A stretch of 64,000 nt of DNA from Piscicola geometra (Eukaryota > Annelida > Clitellata > Hirudinida > Piscicolidae): positions 3,807,105-3,871,104 of the forward strand of contig OX030970.1 in assembly GCA_943735955.1 (NCBI GenBank). Reading direction: 5' to 3'. Each line of letters begins with the position of its first letter. Position 1 is the first letter of the stretch. Under the pieces are notes generated by a model, which ran no database searches, had not been told where the DNA came from, and saw nothing but the letters and a program-made list of their open reading frames with translations. The position numbers and the translations under genes are program-made. This document shows positions 23,477 to 48,000 of this stretch, in pieces.

Positions 23477-24547
23477 TTGAATGATATTTAGAGTTTACTA
23501 AAAGAGGTATATTTATAAAATAAACTATCTTTGACATTTAAAAAATTATTATTTTAATTTTTTAAAATTCTTATATTTAGAGTGCTTTATAAATGGTGTT
23601 TCACGGTTTGAATGAAGAATTGGTTAAGTTTAATTGTTGAGCGATTAGTCGAACCTTGAGAAGAACTGACACTAGTGAAGTATCATTGTTGGATCCATGG
23701 TAAATTAATTCCAACTGGAGTGTTTTGAAACAAAATTATACGCATATAATTATGTTCTGTTCCCGTTATGAGGCCAAAAAAGTAAGATAAACCTCCCATG
23801 AAAAAGATTAGGACACAGTACAGAACATGAGACACAACCAGTGTCTACTACGTTGTATGATGCCTTTCATACTCTATACAGAAATGCGTCATTGTATGCA
23901 GCATCAACAACACCACACCAACTTCTGCTTCTTGAAAAGTGTCATCAATGGAGTGTGCAGAAGGCCAGTGGAAGCTTAGTAAGAGTAACTTAATCTTCTC
24001 GCTGTCAACAGAGGCTGATGCATCCTTATATTCGAGTGTGACGACGACTGAAAATATACGGTAAATGTGGCAGAAACAACTGAAACGTGAATCAGTTAAA
24101 AACAAAAATTAAAAAACCTGTTACCATGATTAAACTCGTGCCCAAAGCCTGCCAAAGTGCCAGGTGGAAATATCCTTTTTAACTGCAAGACCACGTTGGC
24201 CATCGAGGCATTCCTCACCGAAGTTGAAGAACTCAAAGCAATTGGAGACTGCATTGTTCCATTTGTACATGTGTTTATTTCTGTATTTGAAAGCAGATTT
24301 ATGCCTGCTTAGATATAATTTATAACAATTTCATTAAAGTATACGACTAAATTATACCTTCGACGAAATAACTCTTAACCAAAATAGACCTTAGCAAATA
24401 TTCATGTCGTTTTCAACATTTAAAACGCATCTGCGTAAAAAATAATTTCATCTGTATTTTATAATAAAAAATTAGCTTTGACTAACCAGCACGAGTGAGA
24501 AGGCCACAGAGCAAGAGGACTTGCAGACATGGTAACAACACCTTCAT

Positions 24548-25366
24548 TTCTGTTCTCTCCAGGGACTGCTTCGAGTAAGAAAGGTACTGACTGGAGGTAG
24601 GATCGATCACGAACTGCTCACAGCACCAGGAAGACCCGCATTTATGCTAAGTTTCCTGCATTGTTTCTTATACCAACAACTTTGCAGTCGGCATAATCGA
24701 ATATGCATGCAGACTCCAGCGAATCAATTTCTAATGAATAATTTTCCGATTAGTATGCGCATGTTATGTCTTCTGACTATCTTCTTTCCATTGATTTCAA
24801 ATTCTTCGCCTCAGGCCAAGCTGGGCACCAAACCTTTCATTTACATACTGCTATAAAATCTTTTGGCTTAACGCTTTGAAGTCAATGAATCAATGAGCTT
24901 CTTTAAGCGCGGAGTTTCGAACATCGATCTTCTCCCAAGCATGCCACGTCCCTCCTCACACCTGCTTCGTGCTCATCTTCGTGGCTGGAGCAGATGCCTG
25001 AAGAGTCCCATGCGCCGATGAGCATGATGTCTCAGGCTGTCTTCCTGGCAATACTGCTTTCGCGTCAATTTAATTTTTTTATAATTATTTTTTATTCATC
25101 TTTTTGTAAATAAATGTGCAAAAGACTCTGGCCAAAAGCTTTCGTATGTTCTTTGTTTGCGCACTACTCCGAACTACCATCTCTGTCCCACCCATGCACG
25201 TTTAGTTGCGCCTTTCAAGTCTACTTTGTTTTACTTTTATTTCTTTCAACGATTTATTTTCTTGAAATGCAAAGCAGTATTGAAAACACTTATGTTGGCT
25301 GCTCGTGAGTTTCACCGTTAGTTTCCGATCGATATTCAACTGCATTTGCATCATTCGTTTTTAAAC
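24548..25366. other. Upstream region of the carbonic-anhydrase-like gene
   Basis: The 5' flank of the minus-strand signal-peptide exon. No additional gene, CpG-rich promoter or repeat was recognised. Confidence 0.4.
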
Positions 25367-26864
25367 TAGAGGTCGGACATGGACGATTTTTCATTCCCGG
25401 TCCCGTCCCGTTTCCGAAATTTGTTTTCCCGTCCTGTCCTGTTCCCGATGGGACATCAGAATTTTGATTCCCGTCCCGTCCCGTTCCCGAAATTTTTTTC
25501 CCGTCCCGACCCGTTCCTGAAAGCTTTTTGTTTTTTATTCATTTTCGCTGCCGTTTTCACTGGTCCCAAACTTGCTAGTTCTAACATTTCTTAAAATTTA
25601 TTATTTGAAAGTCAGAGAATATTTCTTTTAATAAAATAAAATAAAACACGATTTAAATTTCAAATATTTATTGAAGTTAGTCATTGTTTTTGAGTAACTC
25701 AATCAAGTCTTTATTGCTTTTCACACGGGTTAAACCGTTAAGAGTTTCAGTTTTCAAATGAGTTGATTTTGGGTCTGAAGTTAAACGACCACATATTGAA
25801 AAATTCCGTTTACAGCGAATATAACTTGCAGATATACTAAACAAAATTTTGGCTTCTTCTTTTAGTATTTTAAAATTGCTCATTTTATGCAATAAAATAA
25901 AACATCTTTATAATCTTCAATTTTGGTGGGACGTAATTGTGAATATTTGTACAATTCATCCTCTTCTGAATATTTTCTTCGTTCATTATTATTAATTATT
26001 CAATAATGTTAGAAATATCTTTTTTGACAACATTCTTATTCTCCACAACTGCAAATATAAAATCATTCATATAATTTGATAGTATAATAATTTTATTATA
26101 ATTTTTGCGTTATAAAAACAAACATAATAGGTCTAAATAACCATTATTTGTTTTTTTTCTCAATGGCACTGCAGCTTGGTCTGGCTGTACAAAATAGAAT
26201 TAAATTTTCTCTAATGAAAGTCTTGGTATTTATTTCTCTTCTATCCCAAACTTTTTTCCTATTATTCTTTCATACTGGGGATGCAACAGACATGCTGTCA
26301 TATGAATAAGATCAATGGCATCTTTTATTTCGTCGAAATGATCAACTGAGCAGTCATTTAGAAATTAATCATTCAAAGTATTAATTTATAAAATTAAAAT
26401 AATATAACTGACCATTTTGATTTCATCTGAAAAGTTTTCATCATCACCCATTTGTTCTAATCTCCCTAATCTTTGGACTCATCATAACAACTTCAAATGT
26501 AGTGTTGGAGATTTCGACATTGGCAATGGTGGCTTCGTTATACATTTCTATTGCATTTAATACTTATTTTAAGTACGGTGTATCGATGAAATAAAGATTT
26601 CCATATTTTTAGAAGTTTGCTGAAAAATCATTGTTAAAGAATCCAATCCCAATAACTTCTATTCCCGTTTTTCCCGTTCCCGATTTAAAAGTTGATTCCC
26701 GTTCCCGTCTTTTCCCGTTCCCGATTTGAATTTTGATTCCCGTTCCCGTCACGAAAACCTATTCCCGGTTCCCGACTTTTCCCGTCCCGAAATTAATTTT
26801 CATTCCCGTTCCCGCGGGAGTCCCGCGGGTACCCGGTCAGATCGGGTACCCGGTCCGACCTCTA
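25367..26864. mobile_element. hAT-family transposon copy 2, non-autonomous
   Basis: Same family as 2834-4333, with identical 12-bp ends TAGAGGTCGGAC and GTCCGACCTCTA, the same TTCCCG/GTCCCG subterminal repeats and highly similar AT-rich interior. The flanking 8-mers ttttaaac and gtggcgat do not match. The copy has therefore lost its target duplication through a rearrangement at one or both sides. Confidence 0.9.
25677..25892 (-). pseudogene. hAT dimerisation-domain remnant in copy 2
   Basis: Counterpart of 3222-3428. It reads ASYIRCKRNFSICGRL, then HLKTETLNGLTRVKSNK. Differences from copy 1 are scattered and include changes in the motif itself, which argues against selection on the protein. 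Confidence 0.7.
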
Positions 26865-26915
26865 GTGGCGATCCTGGGGTCCAGAACCCCCCACTTTTTG
26901 GGTGTGAGGGGGTTC

Positions 26916-27386
26916 AGCCTCAAAATCGAACAAAGATTATCATCAAAGATGATCTCCGTTTATTTTTATTTGTGTTCATGACTGAAAACGTTTGTTCACA
27001 CACGTATGTGCTGCCAAATTCAGACAAGATTCGGCCAGCCAAATCTTTGACTGCTCCATATTTAACTGAACTAAGACTTCCATAAAAAGTTAAAATGGAG
27101 TTATGCTGAAACGCAAACTTTAATTCTGGTGAACATTGAAGATCAATGACTTCTAACTGACATTGCTCAGGTACGGATTCTACAGCACAAGAGAAAGGGT
27201 CATGAACGAAGTTGAATAAATCCTTATGCTCCCTGAATGCATCAAAACGTTCATTAAATTCCTTTAGTAACGCTTCACAACTGTCGTGGTATTTATTGAA
27301 GTCACACTGGTATTCCTTCTGAAAAACTGAACAAAAAGGAAAATGACATGAATTACCAGATTGCAGATTCGAACAAAACAGCCGTA
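26916..27386 (-). pseudogene. 3' fragment of a second hAT transposase
   Basis: About 470 bp closely similar to 14213-14660 of the hAT transposase. It keeps about 30 bp missing from that copy, coding for STYVCEQTFSVMN, and a G missing near 14440. It begins about 50 bp after the end of hAT copy 2 and breaks off at 27386 in the middle of the gene, so it is a truncated relic. It carries its own small indels. Confidence 0.8.
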
Positions 27387-27734
27387 ATCTTAAAAATTCT
27401 CTTCATAATTTTATTCATTTTGGAAAAAAACACATTTAAAATCTTTAATATAACCACGAATAGGGTTGAATGTTTATGTGATGAGAGTGGTTTGAAGGTA
27501 GTCGTTGAGGAGAAGACAACAGCATCGAACTGATTCAATCGCTGTGTCTTGCCATTACACCACATCACTACCCTCGATGAGTTATGTTCGTAAAAACACG
27601 TCCAATAAGTAGTCTAAAAGTGGTCATCATCATCATCATAACACCACTCACATCATCACTCACATCATCGCCACTCAACAGTCATAGTATCCTGATGGAT
27701 CAAATGTATGTTACCATACGTCCAAGTACCCCCA

Positions 27735-27815
<81 letters not shown>

Positions 27816-27866
27816 ACACACTCTCACACAAAACCACCCCCCCACATACTTTCACACATACACAAA
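27387..27866. other. 3' flank of SF3B1 with (CA)n
   Basis: Minus-strand 3' UTR and beyond. It contains a CA microsatellite at about 27735-27810, a CAT-rich stretch near 27627-27680, and a minus-strand AATAAA near 27409-27414. Confidence 0.5.
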
Positions 27867-40572
<12,706 letters not shown>

Positions 40573-40870
40573 TTTTAATTTTTATTTAGAAATGTATGAA
40601 TTCGTTACACTTATTTGTATATTATAAAAAAATACAAAAATATAATTTTATAAATATTTTTTTAAAGCATTCATAACGCGAAATGTAAAAAATAAACTAT
40701 AATCAATTAAATACCTTTGTAAAAATGTAATCTAACTAAGCATTTGAATGTCTACATTATCTAGCTTACGATATTATAAAGTTCTGAAATGTGTTAATAA
40801 AAGTTTTCTAAACAACCCTTAGACTTCAAAATTCTAATTCCAATGAATTTGAATGTAATTTGAGAACAAA
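40573..40870. promoter_or_regulatory. Shared divergent promoter region
   Basis: 298 bp separate the start codons of SF3B1 (-) and the NO VEIN-like gene (+). The sequence is AT-rich, has no CpG cluster and no clear TATA/Inr pair. Both 5' UTRs and any core promoters must fit here unless non-coding first exons lie elsewhere. Confidence 0.6.
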
Positions 40871-42029
40871 ATGAATACCCGACATTCTTCTTCACGGCAA
40901 AAGCGCGGAAAAAATGACAGAACTGCTAAATGGAATGATGTGGACGAAAGAGATTACACTGAAGACTTCAACTTCCTCTACAACAATCAAACTACAGTGT
41001 CTCCAATGTTGTCATCAGCCAGAGAGCCTCCAACCAACTCAGGTGATGTTGAAGACAGAGGAAGAAGGTCATATGATGTGGTCTCATATCATAATGATCA
41101 TGGTGAAGATGGCTTCTCTTACCACCACTCAAAACTTCCGAAACGCTTTATTAGTGCTGATGGCCGAAGCAGAGTTTCAAGTCATGTGAGCACTTACTCC
41201 AACAACTCATGTGAGACAAGTATTTCTCCTGCAAGTAACAGAAGTTTATTAAGTCCACAACAAATACAACAAGAGATTGAAAAGTTACAAAAAGAGGTGC
41301 TTGAGCAACAGAAAAAGCTTTCTCAATTCAGTTCTCCATCCACTTTTCCACACGAATCGACCAATTTCCTTTTACCAACCCCTTTTTCACGCAGACCCCC
41401 TTATCATACCCCCTCTCCATCTCTCTCCCATCCACCAAACACCTTCCATAACACATACCAGGCACCCCTAAGCCATACTCAAACCAATCATCTTCCGCCC
41501 AATCAAGCCCCAAACCATCCAAACCATTTCTTCAACCAACAAAGACCCTCTGCCCATCCCACCCCTCCATCCAACCTCCACGGCCTCAACGCGAGGGTTC
41601 ACGACTGTATAGAAAGGCTGCATAACGAGCGGAAACACATCTGTCTGGAAAGCATTGCAGACGCCCTCGAGAAGTTTCACAAGTTGGTTTGAAGATTTTG
41701 TAGAAATTTTAATTTATAATTTAAATGAGTAATAGTTTATAATTTTAAACAAATTAGATATAAACTTTATATAATATTTCATTTTAAAAAGAAATAAAAA
41801 TCCTATAATACCTTTTTATCTATAAATGTGAAAGTTTAAAAAAAGAATTATAAGACAATTAGAACGTGAAAAATAAATAATATTTATTTAATTAATAAAA
41901 CTTATAATTCATTTATTTCCCCCACAGCATTTCGAAGATAGACGCACGCAACTTGTGCAACCTGCCGAGTGTTGTGGAGGTTGAGAAGATTCTGCAGAGA
42001 GTCAACCTGGCCATTCTCTCCTACACCAA

Positions 42030-42069
<40 letters not shown>

Positions 42070-45000
42070 GGGGTGGTTTTTGTTTGTTGCTGTTGAATGG
42101 GTTGTTGTTGTTGTTGAAGGGGTTGTTGGGGTGGTTTTTGTTGTTGTTTATGTTGTTGCTTTTCATGTTGTGTTTTTGGTTTTATTAGTGCTTGTTGTAT
42201 TGCTTTTCCGTGGTCGTTGGTATGTTATGGGACTTGAATGGTTGTAGTGGTTGTTGTTGTTGTTGTTAATCTTTTTGTTGCGGATATTTAGTTGCTGCAG
42301 AGATTGTTACGATAGTTTTACTAACAAAACAACAACACAGGTGAGAACAGTTTGCACGCTACACGACCTTCAACTCTACCTCGTCAACAACATCCACAAG
42401 ACACTACCCAAGCGACAACAACAGGTTAGTGGTGGTCGTGGCGTCAGAGAACTTTGAGTTTTGTGAATTTTTCAAAAATTATTTTGAATATTTTTTTATT
42501 TTATTTTATTTATTTTATCTATGTTGGGCTTTTGTGAATCCTTTAAAATTGTCTTTGATATTTATTATTATTCTATCTTCAAATTCACATCCTTCCAACT
42601 TTTTATATATTTTTTCACTGTTTTTAGCCCCTTTGAAAGAATACCTCATTCCATTCAACCTCCATCATCCCATACAACCACCACTCTATGACCATCCATC
42701 CACCTCTCATCCACCACCATCCCATCCAACCACCACTCTACTATCATCATCCCATCTCATCCAACCACCACTATCCCATCTAATCACCACTCCATCATTC
42801 TATCCAAATACAACTCCACCACCATCCTATCGAACCATCACTCAACCACCATCCCATCCAACCACCATTCAACCATGATTCCATCATCATCATCTTCCCA
42901 TCCAACCACTACTATCCTATCCATCACCCCATCTAGCCACCACTTAACCATCCCACTCAACCACCATCCCATCCAACCTCCATTCAACCATCACCACCAT
43001 CCCATCCAACCTCCATTCAACCATCACCACCATCCCATCTAATCACCACCACCTCATCCAACCACTATTCCGTTCAACCACCCCCATCCCATTCAACCCC
43101 AACCCACCATCCAATCACACAGCGTCTTGGCCCGATGACCCAATTCGAAGACCTCAAAGTAGGTCCCCTTTCCACCTTCCCCCTCATTCACGAAAAGTTC
43201 CAGTTCCCCGACGGGACAGACGTCTACCCAATCACAGCTAACCAGGTCATGGGTTTTCTCCACGATTTCATAAAGGCCGAAAATAGATGGAAGCAAGCCG
43301 TTGGATTCGGTGAGCTGATGACCTATATTCTGGATCGAACCGACCAATCAGATCCTTACGCCTTGGGAATAAGGGTGTCAAATCTATCCCAATTGGTCTA
43401 CTCACTGAATGGACATTTGTGGGAGAAGAAGAACTGCGCCAAGGAGGTTGTCAGGGGCTTCAAGAAGGAAATCACCGAGAGCCTCAAGACTGTAGTGGAG
43501 ACTTTCAAACACTCCATGGGTGGTGGTGCTGATGATGATGATGCCACTGGTGGTTGTGCTGATGATGATGATGGGGGTGGCCGTGGTTGTAGCGCGAACT
43601 TTTTGAAGCTCAAAAGTGAACTTCTGAATTCGAATCCCCTGGTGCTTTTGAGGTCGTTCTTCGCTCGGTTGCACTTCCTCTACACCAAGTTCGAGCAGTT
43701 GCAGCGAGATGTGGGCCGCTTCGACAAGAACGAACTCAAAAGGTGGCTTGTGGTGCTGTTGTTTTGTGCCGAGTTTATTTGTTTTTTAAGTTGTTTTTAT
43801 TTCTATTTATTTTTGGTTATATTTATTTCTATTAATTTTTTCCAAATTGTTTTTTCTTATATTTTATTCATATTTATTTTTTATTTTTGGTTATATTTTA
43901 TTTATCTTATTTTTAATAGTCCATTCTGCCTATATCATATTTATATTTATTCCTGAGTTATGCAATAAATGAATAAAAGACACACATTTAAAATAACTCC
44001 TCGAGGTTCAACAAGACGTTGCCCTCGCAGCAAGTCTCGAGCGTACGTCACCTGATGAGTCAAGACCACAACGCAGCCCTCCTCTTCAAAATCGCCATGT
44101 TGTCTTCCCAGGGAGAGATCGCCAGAGAGGTCGCCAAGGTCTTCCGCTCTGTCCACCATCGTCATCATCACCATCCCAAGGTCAAGGCGACCCATACGAG
44201 GTTTGACCTTGAGGAAGAGGAGGAGGTGGAGGAGGAAGAGGAAGTGGAGGAGGTGGATGAGGAGGAGGAGGAGGGTGGTGGTGGTTATGATGCTGATGCC
44301 GAAGCTAGAGTTGAAGAGTTGATTGTTAAAAAGATCAAGAATGTTTACTATACGAACAACAAGCACGTGACCTTGGTTGACCTATATAAAGTCGAAAATG
44401 ACGTCACGAATGAATTAAATGGGTCATCGTTTGAAGAGCTGGCCAATGGCAGCTTCTTGAAGTTCCTATTGGAGCATTCGAACACGCGAAAGGTAGGCTA
44501 TTGGATGGGCGTTTCGTCTCTTCAAATCTGAATATTCATTCTTCATTTATATATTATATATGCATATTATTAAATCAAGTTTATCTATATAAATTTAAAT
44601 ATTTTGTTCTAAATTCCTCTAAAAACTATTTCACCAGCTTCTTAATTCATTGACTGGATCTTTTTCTTCTTCATCATCATCATCACTCTCTTCATCATCG
44701 TCATCATCAGCATCTTCCTTCCATCAATCACGTAAAGAAGTTATAACGTTCATTAAACACTGTCTTCACTTTGGAACCATGTCTGTGAAGGTTCCTATAA
44801 TAATAATCATCATCATCATCGTTAATCATCATCATCATCGTCCATCATCATCATCATCATCATAATCATCGTTCATCTTCATCATCATCGTTCATCATCA
44901 TCATCATCATCATTATCATCATCATCATCATCATCATCATTATCATCATCATCAATATTATCAATATCATTATCAATAATTCTTCACACTATCATCATCA

Positions 45001-48000
45001 TCATCATCTTGACAGGACGCTCTCGTACGCCATTACAAGATCAAAGACCTCAAATCCTTCTGTAACCATGCCAACGTCGAGGACTTCTATGACGTCATTC
45101 AAAATAATAGGGATGTGCAGGAAATAATAAATAAAACTAATAATAACAACAGCAATAATACTGATGATAATGATGATGGTGGAATGAAGAGAAGTAGTGT
45201 GGATGTGAATGTTTACTACGAAGAAGCTCTGGTGGGAAGGTCTGATTACGAATTAAGCAATAATCATTAATTATATTTACAGGATTAATTAAAATATAAT
45301 TGCTTTAATTAAATCTATTAATCATACTTTTCATCTAATTGAAAAAGTATTCATGTAGTTGAATAATTTCAAAAGTTTCAATTGTAATATTGTTTAATGA
45401 TCTAATTATCTATGGTTTAATTATTTAATTATCCAATTATCTATTATCCCTTTATTAGAGACTGACCGAAATTCGGTTCGGTTTCGGTTTCGGCACCGAA
45501 ATTGTCAATTTTCCTAGTTCGACAATTTTTCGGTTTCGGCCGAATCTAATTTTACAATTTCGGAAATTTTTCGGTTTCGGCCGAAAATAATTTTTAATTT
45601 CGGCTCAATTTCGGTTTCGGCCGAAATGGATCTCATATTTACCGAAAAACTGAAGTTTTTCTTTATTTATGTAGTTTATCTGATATATTTGTATTCTCAA
45701 TCGAACTCGAACTATTAAGTTTGGGTTCGATTCTTATCTCTATTAGATATCTATTAGATATCATGGTTAATTGATTTATGGGTGACATAAGACTAATTGT
45801 TCGAATAACATATACAGGCATGTGGAATTCTAGATATCCTTTCTTTGAAAAACACTATATATAAGTCGAAAGAACGAGAAGATTTGGCTTTGATTAATTA
45901 ATTCAAAAATAAATTGTGAAAATGTCGTTGAATCCTATATGGAAGTTTTTTTACAAAATGTCAGTCTGACCAAAGCAATGCCTGTCAACAAACAAAAATT
46001 TTTGTTGTTGAAAAACTTTCATTTTTGGCTTAAAATATACGCTTGTTTGGATTAACTTATTAAACTGGCATTGCCATCGTTAAATACTATTTTTTCATGT
46101 TTAATAAAAGTTGGAACAAATTTCGGCTTCGGTTTCGGCCGAAAATCTGGTTATAATTTCGGTTTAATTTCGGTTTCGGCCGAAAATGGGATTTTGATTT
46201 CGGTCTAATTTCGGTTTAGGCCGAAAAAAAAATATCTGTTTCGGTCGGTCTCTACCCTTTATTTATATCTAATTATGCAGGCAGACCCAATTAATCTCAT
46301 CGGTGGCTCTGCTGGGCAGTGTGAGCAAGCAACAAGCCATCATTTGCCTGCACAACTGTCCGTTGCTGGGCGACCTGGAGGAGTACTCTAATTGGTCGAA
46401 CGTCTTCCAATCACAACTCGGCGATTTGAAATTCTTCATCATGGAAAATGGCGGGGTTGTCAGCATGAAAGAAGAAGAATTCAAAGGAACCAAGCAAGCA
46501 ATCACCGTTCTCGCTTTGGTCGCCCTGGAAACTAGGCCCGGGAAATTAATAAAATTGGCGCTAAAAAGTGGCGCATGTGACTTTGAAAATGGCGTCATGT
46601 CACGTGACGCAAGTCTGACGAGCGGCCATCTTGTTTCGTCGTTGGTGGTCGAGGGTGGTTTGAGGTACTTTTCTGAAGAGTTGTTTGCCAACAAGCTCAA
46701 GGGGGCTCTAGTGAGGGGTGGTGGTGGGGGTGGAGGTGGTGGTGGTGGTGGTGGTGGTTTTGGTGGTGGTGGTGGTTGGGGTGGTGGTGGTGGTGGGGGT
46801 GGTGGTGGTGGTGGTGGTGGTGATGGTGGTGGTGGTGGTTGGGGTAAGGAAGGGGGTGGAGGGGTTGAGGGAGGGGATGATGGGGATTTTGAAGAAGAAG
46901 AAGAGAATTGGGAGGAAGGGATTGACGAAAGCATTAACAAAAAAAACAACAACAATCATAACAAAAATAGCAACAACAACAACAATAAAAATAGGTTTAC
47001 TACTAACAACGATGACAATAATAATAATAGAGATACAATAGAGTTCATATTGGAGTGCATTGTGATCCTTCCCGAGACGCTTGCTCAATTCCTTGTGCCT
47101 AAGGTGCTGATGATGATGATGATGATGATGGGAGTGATGATGATGATGATAGAGATAAAGATGATGGGAGTGATGATGATGATAAAGAATGTATTGATGG
47201 TGATGATAATGATTCTCAAAACTCCACAGATTTTTCTTGAAGTCTTGAACGAACTGATAGGAAGTGCCAAATCGAAGGAACTGCTTCTAAGGGCGGCGAA
47301 AAAAGATGCCCGGAAGTTGAACTATTTAGCGTCTTTGGGTTTGTTACTGGGCGTACCGGAGTGGTATGAGGGGGTGTTTGTGAGGAGGTTGAGGGTGGCG
47401 TCAGCTGGGGGAGGGGCTACAGAAGTGGGAGGGGCAGGAGGAGGGGTGAAGAGACCTCACACGGAGGAGGGGAGGGAAGAAGTGAAGAGAATTAGATTAG
47501 CTGCTGCTGGTGATGATAATGATGATGATGATGTAGGTAGAGATGATTATAATGATTATGATGAGGAGGGGATTGTAAATGAGTGTGGAGATGATGATGA
47601 TGTGATGATCACAAGCCTTGAAAAAGCTGTTCGTAAAGATAAAAGGTCTTTCCCACGCGTAAAGAAGGGTATAAGTAATGTTGATGGTGATGATGATAGT
47701 GATGACATTAGCAGTGATGATGATGATTGCTATCTTGTGCTAGGAGAATCCACAAAAAACAAAGACCTAAAAAAAGAAGGAACCATGAGCGATAATTCAA
47801 TCAGCAAAGTCAACCAAAACATAGACGACAACCCAAAAAACCAAACCCCCTCCAAAGAACTAAGCAGCTTTGACCCAGAAAATCAAACCCACTGGTTCGA
47901 ACTAGTTGCTAAAATTAGAAGAGAAGAGTTTGGAGTGGGCGTGGTCTTGGGGGAGGAGGGTGGCCGTCTATTGGTCAAGCAGCAGGAGCGCCTGTGCCGC

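Larger units (their letters stand above)
22725..23615. mobile_element. Composite TIR element, CGTGAAACACCAT ends
   Basis: CGTGAAACACCATGTATAGA at 22727-22746 is answered by an inverted copy (CCGTGAAACACCATTTATAA read on the minus strand) near 23590-23613. A third inverted copy of the CATGTATAAAGCGC core lies at 22912-22930. This suggests a short element (22733-22931) nested with or forming part of a longer one. The core motif recurs at 8073-8092. Confidence 0.45.
20958..24547 (-). pseudogene. Secreted carbonic-anhydrase-like gene, probably decayed
   Basis: Minus-strand exons joined in phase: 24547-24487 (MKVLLPCLQVLLLCGLLTRA, signal peptide), 24280-24125 (NGTMQSPIALS...GFGHEFNH), 24047-23923 (VVVTLEYKD...LLSFHWPSAHSIDDTFQEAE), 21773-21698 (QDNSMVEDIPAMNTI), 21558-21366 (DFNLQSILPNSS...YDGSL, then after a frame break DCIEDAKRIVLKNPLKVTK) and 21062-20958 (NARDMQPLNGRVVYRSW, stop). 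QSPI, FHW, GSL and QPLNGR are alpha-carbonic-anhydrase landmarks in the right order. One exon, matching 369-431 of the other gene, was not found. In the FHW box Ser replaces the first zinc His. About 29 extra bases break the frame after GSL. It is therefore a pseudogene or a mis-sequenced CARP-like gene. Repeats and a foldback element fill the 2.1-kb intron. Confidence 0.7.

Noticed and set aside
42429..42878. A 149-codon frame ending in HHPIQPPLYDHPSTSHPP
   Set aside because: Intron 3 sequence; the second half is the CCATCC minisatellite and the first half AT-rich non-coding.
47104..47229. Met-rich coding segment (VLMMMMMMMGVMMMM)
   Set aside because: It is in frame, but is better explained as a 126-bp GT-AG intron of GATGAT repeats; removal joins FLVPK to IFLEVLNELIG.
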